A stretch of DNA of 24,496 nucleotides from assembly GCA_046756945.1 (NCBI GenBank), contig JBHHXI010000030.1, forward strand, positions 1 to 24,496. Reading direction: 5' to 3'. Shown piece by piece: positions 6,742 through 13,691 of this stretch. This DNA is from JACZQZ01 sp046756945. GTDB taxonomy: Bacteria; Pseudomonadota; Alphaproteobacteria; Rhodospirillales; 2-02-FULL-58-16. Made by a program: the position numbers and the translations under genes. The notes under the pieces are model-generated. The model had not been told where the DNA came from. It worked only from the letters and a program-made list of their open reading frames with translations, and did not search any database. The first letter of the stretch is position 1; the number at the start of each line of letters is the position of its first letter.

Positions 6742-8187
6742 TTATCCGGCGCAGCAGGACAGCTTGGTCACGTCCTTCTCGAACGTCTGCGCCGCAAGTT
6801 TGAGGCCCTCGACGGTCGTAAGATAGGGGAAGATCATCTCCGCCAGGTCGGTAAACGTGAGGCCCTGCTTGATCGCAAGCGCGGCCGTCTGAATGGAATC
6901 GCTGCCTTCCGGGGCCAGGATGTGCGCCCCGAGCAGCCGGCCCGTTTCTGTCTCCGCCACCAGCTTGATGAGACCCCGTGTGTCGCGGGCGGCAAGGGCG
7001 CGGGGCACGTAGTCAAGGGGAAGGGTCGAGGTCCGCACGTCCGAGCCTTGTGCACGGGCACCGGATTCCGTCAGGCCGACGCTCGCCACCTGGGGGTCGG
7101 TGAACACCACGGATGGCATGGCCGTTGCGTCATAGCGGCGGCTCTCGCCATTGAGGGCGTTCTCGGCGGCGATCTTGGCGCCGTAAGCAGCCATGTACAC
7201 GAACATGTCCTCACCGGTCACGTCGCCGGCGGCGTAAACGGCGGGATTGGTCGTGCGCATCCACGCGTCAACCTTGATGCCGCCTGCCGCCGTCAGATCG
7301 ACGCCGGCCTCCGCCAGGCCCAACGTTTCCGTGTTCGGCCGGCGGCCGGTGGTGACCAGAACCTTCTCCGCCTCCACCGTTTCGCGGCCCCCGTTGACGC
7401 CGATGGAAAGGGCGGCGCCGCTCTCCGTGCGGCGGATGTCCCGGTAGGAAATACCGTCGCGCACGGTGATGCCCTCGTCCCGGAAAAACCCGGTCAGGGC
7501 TTCGCTGATTTCCGGCTCGGCTTCGGGCAGCAGGCGGCTGCGGCAGAGGATCGTGACCTTGACGCCGGCGCGGGCGAACATCTGGGCGAGCTCGCAGCCT
7601 ATATAGCCGCCCCCGATGACGAGCAGGGAGCGGGGCAGGCGCTCGAGCTCCAGGGCGCTCGTGCTGGTCAGATAGGGAACGTCCTCGATCCCCGCAATCG
7701 GCGGCACGGCGGCCGACGCACCCGTGGTGACGACGATGCCGCCGGGGTGCAGAAGGGTCCCGTTCACAGCGACGCCGTCGCCGGTCAGCCACGCCGGCCC
7801 TTCCATGTAGGCGATGGTGTTGTACGACGGCAGAAGGTCCGCGTACTTTTGCTGGCGCATGGTCGCGACCAGTTCATCCTTCTGGGCGATCAGGGCGCCC
7901 CAGTCTTCCAGGTCGGCTCGGGCGCGGATACCGGCGAAGCGCGACGCGGCGTGCGCCTGATGCAGGGTCTCGGTCGCCCGGATGAGGTTCTTGGAGGGAA
8001 CGCAGCCGACGTTGACGCAGGTGCCGCCGATGGTGCCGTGACCGATGAACGCCACCCGCGCGCCCAGCTCCGCCGCCCGGATGGAGGCCGAGAACCCCGC
8101 CGAACCGGCGCCGATCACCGCCAAATCGAAGGTCTCGTTCCCGTCCTTGGAAGAGTTGGTACAGCAGCGTTCAGAGGTGCCGTTCAT
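6742..8187 (-). CDS. merA: Mercuric reductase, lacking the N-terminal HMA domain
   Basis: An FAD-dependent pyridine nucleotide disulfide oxidoreductase that reduces Hg(II) to volatile Hg(0) with NADPH. The 481-residue product has an FAD-binding GAGSAG (about 26-31), the redox-active GGTCVNVGCVPSK with Cys57 and Cys62, an NAD(P) Rossmann motif (VIGGGYIGCELAQ), AAGDV near the second FAD region, and the C-terminal mercury-binding pair Cys478-Cys479 (LSCCAG). No NmerA GMTCxxC domain is present; the short N-terminus instead carries an adjacent Cys8-Cys9 pair (SERCCTN). The ATG at 8187 overlaps the merF stop as ATGA, so translation is probably coupled. Confidence 0.96.
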   Translation of the reverse strand: MNGTSERCCTNSSKDGNETFDLAVIGAGSAGFSASIRAAELGARVAFIGHGTIGGTCVNVGCVPSKNLIRATETLHQAHAASRFAGIRARADLEDWGALIAQKDELVATMRQQKYADLLPSYNTIAYMEGPAWLTGDGVAVNGTLLHPGGIVVTTGASAAVPPIAGIEDVPYLTSTSALELERLPRSLLVIGGGYIGCELAQMFARAGVKVTILCRSRLLPEAEPEISEALTGFFRDEGITVRDGISYRDIRRTESGAALSIGVNGGRETVEAEKVLVTTGRRPNTETLGLAEAGVDLTAAGGIKVDAWMRTTNPAVYAAGDVTGEDMFVYMAAYGAKIAAENALNGESRRYDATAMPSVVFTDPQVASVGLTESGARAQGSDVRTSTLPLDYVPRALAARDTRGLIKLVAETETGRLLGAHILAPEGSDSIQTAALAIKQGLTFTDLAEMIFPYLTTVEGLKLAAQTFEKDVTKLSCCAG

Positions 8188-8441
8188 GACGCTTCCTTGA
8201 TTTCGGCGGCGTCCGCTCCCGGGTCGTCCCCGGCCGCCGGCTTGCGCTTGAGGCGATAGAACGCATACCCGGTCAGGCCGAGGAATATTGCCAGCGCCGG
8301 AAACAGAACGTAATCGAGCCAGCCGAGCCACGCCGACAGCCCCACGGCCCCCAGTAAAATGACAAGCACCGGCGTGAAGCAGCATATTGCGGCGATCACG
8401 GTACCTGTGATGCCGGTGCGCAGAAGGTTTCGGTCGTTCAT
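8184..8441 (-). CDS. merF: Mercury transporter MerF
   Basis: A small inner-membrane protein that moves Hg(II) into the cytoplasm. The 85-residue product has two membrane helices (about 9-35 and 42-62). The first contains the family's ICCFTPVLVILLGAVGLSA, with vicinal Cys20-Cys21. The known MerF protein from plasmids has a second CC pair in the cytosolic tail; here the tail is Lys/Asp/Ala-rich and has no cysteine. AGAGG lies about 6 bases before the ATG at 8441. It is followed by merA with a 4-base overlap and is separated from merP by 83 bases containing a hairpin. Confidence 0.92.
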   Translation of the reverse strand: MNDRNLLRTGITGTVIAAICCFTPVLVILLGAVGLSAWLGWLDYVLFPALAIFLGLTGYAFYRLKRKPAAGDDPGADAAEIKEAS

Positions 8442-8470
8442 GGCATACCTCTTTACCTTGGTTTGGAGGG

Positions 8471-8505
8471 GACCGACGCGCCGGCGACGCGTGCGGCAAT
8501 CGGTC
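8471..8505 (-). other. Hairpin between merP and merF
   Basis: GACCGA (8471-8476) pairs with TCGGTC (8500-8505), and CGCG (8477-8480) pairs with CGCG (8488-8491), giving a branched GC-rich stem in the only sizeable gap of the mer operon. There is no T-tract, so mRNA processing, stabilisation or partial attenuation between the periplasmic/transport genes and merFAB is more likely than full termination. Confidence 0.3.
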
Positions 8506-8524
8506 TGGCGCCCGTGTCGCCCCC

Positions 8525-8809
8525 CTACTCCATCACCCGCGACGGAAAGCCGACGTTGGTGGTGGCCGCCGTCAGCACCGCAATGCTTGTTTTGCCGTCA
8601 TCGTAAGTGACGACCGCCTTTTTCTCCGGGAACGAGACGGCGACGGCGCGCACGCCGGAAACGCCGGCCAGGGTCTGCTTCACGATGTACGGGCAGGCGG
8701 CGCAGGTCATGCCGTCCACGGCCAAGGTCACGGACCGCTCCCCGGCTACGGTCGCGCCGGCGGCTAAGACGGTGGCGGCGACGGCCGCCGCGGCAAGAAA
8801 AGGTTTCAC
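8525..8809 (-). CDS. merP: Periplasmic mercury-binding protein MerP
   Basis: A periplasmic Hg(II) scavenger that hands the ion to MerT/MerF. The 94-residue product has a Sec signal peptide (about 1-23) and one heavy-metal-associated domain with GMTCAACP, Cys36 and Cys39 binding the metal. The start is a GTG at 8809 preceded by GGAAGGA, 21 bases after merT. Downstream of the motif the fold is typical (VSFPEKKAVVTYDD). Confidence 0.95.
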   Translation of the reverse strand: MKPFLAAAAVAATVLAAGATVAGERSVTLAVDGMTCAACPYIVKQTLAGVSGVRAVAVSFPEKKAVVTYDDGKTSIAVLTAATTNVGFPSRVME

Positions 8810-8830
8810 CAGCGATGTCCTTCCGTTTTC

Positions 8831-9265
8831 TCAGGTTCCAAGCATCAGGGGTGCCACGTACGGAAACACCAGGGCCGCGACGGTGAGAACCGTCGCGCTC
8901 CACAGGGCGATCTTGACGCCGCGGCCCGATACGGGCCGGGCGCAGTAGGACCCTTCGGCGGACGCTGCCGCCCTCGGCCGGCGGTAGATCATGATGAACC
9001 CGGCGGTGAGGAAACCGAGGGTCACGACTACGAAAATCGGCTGATAAGGCGCCAGGGCGGTAAGGTTCCCGATCCACGCGCCGCTCGCCCCGAGGCCGAA
9101 AAGGACCAATGGCGCGATACAGCAAGATGCCGACGCCAGAGCGCCGAGCATGCCGCCGACGGCTACAAGCCCCTGGCGCACCGGTCTCTCCGCTTGCGCG
9201 CCGCTTCGTTCTTGTGCACCGCGAGCGGCTTTTTGCGTGGGTGTCCTTTGTACGTTTCCGCTCAT
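8831..9265 (-). CDS. merT: Mercury transporter MerT
   Basis: An inner-membrane Hg(II) importer. The 144-residue product has three predicted membrane helices (about 32-58, 74-94 and 117-140), with vicinal Cys48-Cys49 in SASCCIAPLVLFGLG. Two features differ from plasmid-type MerT of about 116 residues. There is a polar N-terminal extension of about 30 residues, and the cytoplasmic loop holds one cysteine (Cys108) rather than two. AGGA about 6 bases upstream of the ATG at 9265 supports this start; longer frames would run across the operator. First gene of the mer operon. Confidence 0.93.
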   Translation of the reverse strand: MSGNVQRTPTQKAARGAQERSGAQAERPVRQGLVAVGGMLGALASASCCIAPLVLFGLGASGAWIGNLTALAPYQPIFVVVTLGFLTAGFIMIYRRPRAAASAEGSYCARPVSGRGVKIALWSATVLTVAALVFPYVAPLMLGT

Positions 9266-9299
9266 GGATTTCCTGTCCCCTTTTTCACGGTCGGGTGAT

Positions 9300-9339
9300 A
9301 GTCTGGGACCTGTAGTTACTACAGGTTCAAGTTTTTTTT
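9300..9339 (-). promoter_or_regulatory. MerR operator and merT promoter
   Basis: ACCTGTAG (9308-9315), TTA, CTACAGGT (9319-9326) is a perfect 8-bp inverted repeat lying between merT and merR. On the minus strand it fills a 19-bp spacer between a -35 TTGAAC (complement of 9325-9330) and a -10-like CAGACT (complement of 9300-9305). This over-long spacer is the arrangement that MerR-family activators correct by DNA untwisting. Eight As (complement of 9332-9339) abut the -35 and may act as an UP-like element. Confidence 0.85.
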
Positions 9340-9353
9340 CAGGGAGCGTGGTG

Positions 9354-9797
9354 ATGGCCGAGGTGCCCCAGTACATGACCATCGGGACGGTGTCCAAGCG
9401 CACCGGCTGCAAGGTCGAGACCATCCGCTATTACGAGCGCATCGGCCTGTTGCCCGCGCCCGTGCGCAGCTTGGGCGGCCACCGCCACTATGATCACGAC
9501 GCCCTGAAGCGCCTCAACTTCATCCTCCGGGCGCGGCGGCTGGGATTCACCCTGGATACCGTGCGCGCCCTGCTCTCGCTGGCCGATGGGGAGGGGGAGA
9601 GCTGCGCCGAGGTCGAGGGCATAGCCGGCAAGCACCTGAGCGAGGTACGGGGAAAACTGGACGATCTTGCGGCCCTGGAGGGGGTTCTGACGGACATGGT
9701 CGCCCGCTGCCGGGGCGGGACCATGCCCGACTGCCCCTTGATCGAGGCCCTGTTCGAGGACAACGGCCCCGGCGGCCGCCGGGGCGGGTGGAATTGA
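9354..9797 (+). CDS. merR: Mercury-responsive MerR regulator
   Basis: A dimeric repressor/activator of the mer operon. The 147-residue product has an N-terminal winged-helix domain (MTIGTVSKRTGCKVETIRYY at 8-27), a dimerisation helix, and three metal-site cysteines: Cys84, Cys119 and Cys127 (SCAEV; ARCRGGTMPDCPLIEAL). The first cysteine marks Hg rather than Cu(I) sensing. The C119-x7-C127 loop is one residue shorter than the x8 loop of Tn501 MerR as I recall it. GGGAG at 9342-9346 sits 7 bases before the ATG at 9354. Divergent from merT, with the palindromic operator between. A 20-bp palindrome lies in the final codons. Confidence 0.93.
   Translation: MAEVPQYMTIGTVSKRTGCKVETIRYYERIGLLPAPVRSLGGHRHYDHDALKRLNFILRARRLGFTLDTVRALLSLADGEGESCAEVEGIAGKHLSEVRGKLDDLAALEGVLTDMVARCRGGTMPDCPLIEALFEDNGPGGRRGGWN
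9766..9785. repeat. Perfect 20-bp GC palindrome at the merR 3' end
   Basis: CCCCGGCGGCCGCCGGGG (9767-9784) is perfectly self-complementary and extends by one more G-C pair on each side. It lies within the last codons of merR, which encode the Gly/Arg-rich tail, 12 bases before the end of the stop codon. It could form a strong hairpin marking the end of the mer transcript. It has no T-tract. Confidence 0.55.
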
Positions 9798-9872
9798 CGC
9801 ACCCCCGGGAGTATCCTTTGCCTTCGCCGTTGGTTTGCGGGCGCGTCCGGAACCGGGCGGAGGGCCCCGGCG

Positions 9873-11237
9873 ATGGCGGATCGTACACATCCCCATGACG
9901 CCCCGGGGGATGGGGATCGGGTGTCCAGGACCATGGCCGAGCAGAAACCCGCGAAAGACCGGTTGCCGGAGGGCGGCGAGCGCATCCTCGATCACCTGGA
10001 ACTGGCCGCGGTCATGGGCCGGGACTTCGCCGCCTCGCTTGACATCGAGGATTCCCTGCGCCGGGCCGTGGAGCACATTACCCGACACCTGGACGCCGCA
10101 GGGGGAGCCTTGTTCCTGCTTGACGAGGCCGGCGACCACTTGCGTTGCCACGCCTGCTTCGGGGTGACGGAAATCACCGGTCTGGTCCTGAAAAGCGACG
10201 AGGGCATCGTCGGGCGGTGCGTGCAGACCAACCGCGGCGAGATGGTCCGCGACGTGACCAACGACCCCGACTTCCAGAAGAGTGTGGACGAGCAGACCGG
10301 CTACACCACCCGTTCCATCCTGTGCGCCCCCATGAGCGTCAAGGATCGACGCATCGGCGCCATCGAACTGATCAACAAGCTGAGCGGCGACGGCACGTTT
10401 TCCGACGCCGACCTGCACCTTCTCCAGGCATTGGGTTCGGTGGCGGCCCTGGCCATCATCAACGCCCGCATGGCGGAAGCCCTGGTCGAGCAGGAACGGC
10501 TGCGCCGCGAGCTGGAACTGGCCGCCGAAATTCAGCGCAGCCTGCTGCCCCGGCGGCGTCCGGAGTCCTTCCCGGTGCACGGCGCCAACCATCCGGCACA
10601 CATTGTCTCCGGCGACTTTTACGATTTCTTCCCCCTCGATGACGGGCGCATCTGTTTCAACCTCGGCGACGTTTCGGGCAAAGGCCTGAACGCCGCCCTG
10701 CTCATGGCCAAGACGGCCAGCCTGTACCGCTGCCTGGGCAAGACCGTGCACGCGCCGGGCCGTCTTCTCGCCCTGCTCAACGGGGAAATTTGCGAAACCG
10801 TGACGCGGGGCATGTTCGTGACCATGGTGGGCGGCGTGTACGATCCGGCAACCGGCATCGTGCGCCTGGCCAATGCGGGTCACGAGCCGCCGCTTTATCA
10901 CGACCGGCAGGGAGATTTCACGCCGCTGCCGGCGGAAGTGCCGCCGCTTGGCATTTTGTCCCCGACGGCGGCGGACGGCGACTTCCCGGAGACCGAACTG
11001 CGGCTTGACGGGGGAACGCTCTACGTTTTCACTGACGGGGTGACCGAAGGATATGCCGATGACGGCGCCCCGCTCGAGGTCGAGGGCCTGAAAGCGTTGA
11101 TCCGGAAGAACGACTCCCTCACCCTGGCCGGGCGGGTCGATGCCGTCATCGACCGCATCAGGCAGGGCGCCGAAGCGCTCCGGGACGACGTCACGGTGCT
11201 TGCCATCGAGGACAGGCGAGAAGGGGGGAACGGGTGA
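9873..11237 (+). CDS. GAF-SpoIIE (RsbU-like) serine phosphatase
   Basis: A PP2C-type phosphatase of partner-switching systems, expected to dephosphorylate the STAS protein encoded at 11701. The 454-residue product has a GAF sensory domain (about 50-205), a short helical linker with RRELELAAEIQRSLLP, and a SpoIIE domain (about 225-450). Metal-binding acidic residues are in place: Asp248 and Asp251 in SGDFYD, Asp266 in LGDVSGKG, Asp388 in FTDGVTE, and Asp438-Asp439 in RDDVTV. GGAGGG at 9859-9864 supports the ATG at 9873; an ATG at 9933 is the alternative. First gene of a seven-gene operon with lipid-transport genes. The GAF ligand is unknown, and no membrane segment is seen. Confidence 0.9.
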   Translation: MADRTHPHDAPGDGDRVSRTMAEQKPAKDRLPEGGERILDHLELAAVMGRDFAASLDIEDSLRRAVEHITRHLDAAGGALFLLDEAGDHLRCHACFGVTEITGLVLKSDEGIVGRCVQTNRGEMVRDVTNDPDFQKSVDEQTGYTTRSILCAPMSVKDRRIGAIELINKLSGDGTFSDADLHLLQALGSVAALAIINARMAEALVEQERLRRELELAAEIQRSLLPRRRPESFPVHGANHPAHIVSGDFYDFFPLDDGRICFNLGDVSGKGLNAALLMAKTASLYRCLGKTVHAPGRLLALLNGEICETVTRGMFVTMVGGVYDPATGIVRLANAGHEPPLYHDRQGDFTPLPAEVPPLGILSPTAADGDFPETELRLDGGTLYVFTDGVTEGYADDGAPLEVEGLKALIRKNDSLTLAGRVDAVIDRIRQGAEALRDDVTVLAIEDRREGGNG

Positions 11238-11268
11238 GCGCACGGGCGGCGCGAGGAACGTGGCGACG

Positions 11269-11691
11269 ATGGAAGATCACGACCAAAGCCTGCTGAAGCT
11301 CAGGTTCCCGTCCCAGGCCGACCGGCTGAAGCTGGTCCGCAGCGCGGTGTCGGAAGCGGCCAAACGGTGCGGCTGTACCGCCGAGGCGGCCTGGGATATC
11401 GTCATCGCCGTGGACGAGGCCTGCCAGAACATCATCCGCCACGCTTATGGGGGCGCGTCGGACGGGGAGATTATCCTGGAAATACGGCACACGGGGGATG
11501 AGATCGTTGTGTTCCTTAGGGATTTCGCCAAGGCCATCGAGGTCGACAAGGTCAAGCCCCGTGAGCTCGACGACCTGCGCCCCGGGGGGCTGGGCACCCA
11601 TATCATCGGCGAGGTCATGGACGAGGTGGAGTTCATGCCGTCGCCGCCGGACGGCGGCAACCTTTTAAGAATGGTGAAACGCATTGCATGA
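11269..11691 (+). CDS. RsbW-like ATP-binding anti-sigma/STAS kinase
   Basis: A 140-residue GHKL-fold protein, expected to be a serine kinase of the STAS partner. The N-box is clear (DEACQNIIRHAYG, Glu50 and Asn54), and the G2 loop is GGLGTHII (about 106-113). The G1 box reads LRDFAKAI, with Ala where family members usually have Gly, so ATP binding may be altered. The ATG at 11269 follows GAGGA at a slightly long spacing of 11; a GTG at 11260 is possible. It lies 31 bases after the phosphatase gene and 9 before the STAS gene. No sigma factor gene is nearby, which suggests a target other than sigma. Confidence 0.88.
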   Translation: MEDHDQSLLKLRFPSQADRLKLVRSAVSEAAKRCGCTAEAAWDIVIAVDEACQNIIRHAYGGASDGEIILEIRHTGDEIVVFLRDFAKAIEVDKVKPRELDDLRPGGLGTHIIGEVMDEVEFMPSPPDGGNLLRMVKRIA

Positions 11692-11700
11692 GAGACGGCG

Positions 11701-12033
11701 ATGATACACCGGATCAAGGATGAAAACGGGGCAACCGTCGTCGCTTTCGAAGGCGACGTGGACTTGGAGAGTTCGCCCGAAGCCCGCAGAATCCTGCTCG
11801 ACTGCCTGGAACGGACATCGTCGCTGCTCGTGGATCTGTCCGCCGTCACCTACATCGACAGTTCAGGCATCGCCTCGCTGGTGGAATCCTTTCAGAACGC
11901 CCGCAAGGCGGGGCGGCATTTCGCCCTTGTCGCGGCCAGCGGTTCCGTGCTCAGCGTCTTGCGGCTGAGCCGCCTGGACAAGGTCTTCACCATGTACGAC
12001 ACCTTGGAAGACGGTCTGGCGCGGGCCGGCTAG
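11701..12033 (+). CDS. STAS-domain protein with phosphorylatable serine (RsbV/MlaB-like)
   Basis: A single STAS domain of 110 residues. The signature YIDSSGIASL places Ser54-Ser55 at the phosphorylation site used by RsbV/SpoIIAA. It lies between the kinase gene (9 bases upstream) and the MlaE permease gene (10 bases downstream). In the E. coli Mla complex a STAS protein, MlaB, binds the ATPase MlaF and is needed for activity. This protein could therefore be the partner-switch antagonist, the MlaB subunit, or both. Sequence alone does not decide. The start is an ATG at 11701 with only a weak GAGA upstream, consistent with coupling to the gene before. Confidence 0.88.
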   Translation: MIHRIKDENGATVVAFEGDVDLESSPEARRILLDCLERTSSLLVDLSAVTYIDSSGIASLVESFQNARKAGRHFALVAASGSVLSVLRLSRLDKVFTMYDTLEDGLARAG

Positions 12034-12043
12034 CGGGGTCGCC

Positions 12044-12859
12044 ATGCCTTCCAGTGACACCCGACATCCCCTCACCCGGTTTACCGAGAGGATGGGCCGC
12101 ACGGTCGTCGGCGGCGTCGAGGAGGTTGGCTACTGCGGGGCCCTGATTGCCCAAAGCCTGTTCTGGCTCGTTGCCGGTCCGCGCCTGAAGCAACCCGTGC
12201 GCGTGGATTCGGTGTTCGTGCAGATGATGGAGGTCGGCGTCCGCGCCGTCCCGATCATCGCCCTCCTGGGCGGCACCATCGGCGTCATGCTGGCCATTCA
12301 AGGCGTGCACACGCTGCGCATATTCGGTGCCGAATCCCGGGTTGTCATCGGCATCGCCCTATCCGTCACGCGCGAATTTGCCCCCCTGATCACCGGCATC
12401 CTGGTGGCCGGCCGGTCGGGTTCGGCGCTGGCGGCACGGCTGGGCACCATGACCATCAACCAGGAAGTGGATGCCCTGAACGTGATGGGAATCAACCCGG
12501 TGCGCTTCCTGGTGGTCCCGGCGCTGATTGCCCTGATGGTGATGGTCCCGGCGCTCACTTTTTTCAGCGGCGTGGTGGGCCTGTTCGCCGCCGGCCTGTA
12601 TGTGGGCGCGGATCTGGGCATCAGCATGGCCGCTTACGTCGACCAAACGATCGAGATCCTGTCTACCGACGATGTCATGCACGGAATGGGGAAAAGCCTG
12701 ATCTTCGCCGCCCTGATCGCCCTCATCGGCGTCGCCAACGGCGCCGCGGTCACCGGCGGCGCCGAAGGCGTCGGGCGGGCCACGACGCGGGCCGTGGTGC
12801 AGGCGATCACCGCCATCGTGCTGACGGATATGATCTTTGCCTTTGTGGTGACGCGCTGA
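12044..12859 (+). CDS. mlaE: MlaE-family ABC transporter permease
   Basis: The membrane subunit of an MCE-type ABC transporter that moves phospholipids or related lipids between inner membrane and periplasm. The 271-residue product has five or six hydrophobic segments and family motifs: a VVGGVEEVGYCGAL interfacial region, GTMTINQEVDALNVMGINPVRFLV in the coupling region, and a glycine-rich TGGAEGVGRATTRAVV near the C-terminus. No STAS domain is fused to its N-terminus, consistent with the separate STAS gene just before. GCGGGG precedes the ATG. mlaF follows after one base. Confidence 0.93.
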   Translation: MPSSDTRHPLTRFTERMGRTVVGGVEEVGYCGALIAQSLFWLVAGPRLKQPVRVDSVFVQMMEVGVRAVPIIALLGGTIGVMLAIQGVHTLRIFGAESRVVIGIALSVTREFAPLITGILVAGRSGSALAARLGTMTINQEVDALNVMGINPVRFLVVPALIALMVMVPALTFFSGVVGLFAAGLYVGADLGISMAAYVDQTIEILSTDDVMHGMGKSLIFAALIALIGVANGAAVTGGAEGVGRATTRAVVQAITAIVLTDMIFAFVVTR

Positions 12860-12860
12860 G

Positions 12861-13691
12861 ATGGATGGCAGGAAACAAAAACCCGAAAAGGTGATCGAGG
12901 TCCGGGATCTGGTCGCCCATTACGGCGAGCGCAAGATCCTCAATGGCGTCAGCATGGACGTGTATGCGGGCGAGATCATGGTCATCATAGGGGGCAGCGG
13001 CTCGGGCAAAAGCACCCTGCTGCGCCACGTGATGGCGCTTGAGCACGGCACTTCGGGCAGCGTCAAGATTCTGGGCCGCGACCCGGCGGCCCTGGACGCG
13101 AGGGAAGCGCTCGACCTTCGCAAGAAGATCGGTGTCGCCTTCCAGGGCGGGGCCCTGTTCAGCTCCATGACCGTGGGCGAGAACATCATGCTGCCGCTTT
13201 ACGAGCACACGGTTCTGGACCGCACGACCATGGAAATCATGGCGCGGATCAAGCTGGAGGTTGTGGGTCTGGCGGGCTTCGAGAACCTGACGCCCACGGA
13301 ACTGTCGGGCGGCATGGTCAAGCGGGCGGCCTTCGCCCGTGCCATCATCATGGATCCCAAGATCCTGTTCTGCGACGAACCGTCCGCCGGGCTTGATCCG
13401 GTGATCGCCGCAGCGCTGGATGATCTGCTTCTGAGCATGCGCGAGGCCATGGGCATGACCATCGTTGTCGTCACCCATGAACTGGAAAGCGCGTTCAGGA
13501 TCGCCGACCGCATCACGGTTCTCGATCAGGGTAGTATCCTGTTGACCGGTACCGCCGAGGAGCTGCGCGAAACCAAAAGCGAGCGCATCCAAAATCTCCT
13601 GCAACGGCGCACGGAAGAGGAAATCGTCGATCCGGAGGAATACCTGGAAAGGCTCATGGGTGAAAGACTGGGCGAAAGGGCCCGCTTGTGA
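12861..13691 (+). CDS. mlaF: MlaF-family ABC transporter ATPase
   Basis: The ATPase subunit of the MCE transporter. The 276-residue product has Walker A GGSGSGKST (44-52), Q-loop Gln95 in GVAFQGGALFSSMTV, signature LSGGM (148-152), Walker B ILFCDE (169-173) with catalytic Glu173, and switch His206. After the ATPase core a charged C-terminal tail of about 25 residues contains EEYLERLM. In E. coli MlaF a C-terminal extension contacts the partner protomer next to the MlaB site. The start follows the mlaE stop by one base, and its own stop overlaps mlaD (GTGA), so the three are translationally coupled. Confidence 0.95.
   Translation: MDGRKQKPEKVIEVRDLVAHYGERKILNGVSMDVYAGEIMVIIGGSGSGKSTLLRHVMALEHGTSGSVKILGRDPAALDAREALDLRKKIGVAFQGGALFSSMTVGENIMLPLYEHTVLDRTTMEIMARIKLEVVGLAGFENLTPTELSGGMVKRAAFARAIIMDPKILFCDEPSAGLDPVIAAALDDLLLSMREAMGMTIVVVTHELESAFRIADRITVLDQGSILLTGTAEELRETKSERIQNLLQRRTEEEIVDPEEYLERLMGERLGERARL

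Noticed and set aside
6637..8259. 540-codon plus-strand open frame
   Set aside because: Antisense to merB and merA, which have intact catalytic motifs. No recognisable domain in the plus frame.
5993..9872. mer locus as an intact transposon
   Set aside because: No transposase, resolvase or clear terminal inverted repeats lie on either side, and base composition matches the flanks. It could be an old insertion, but the window does not show it.
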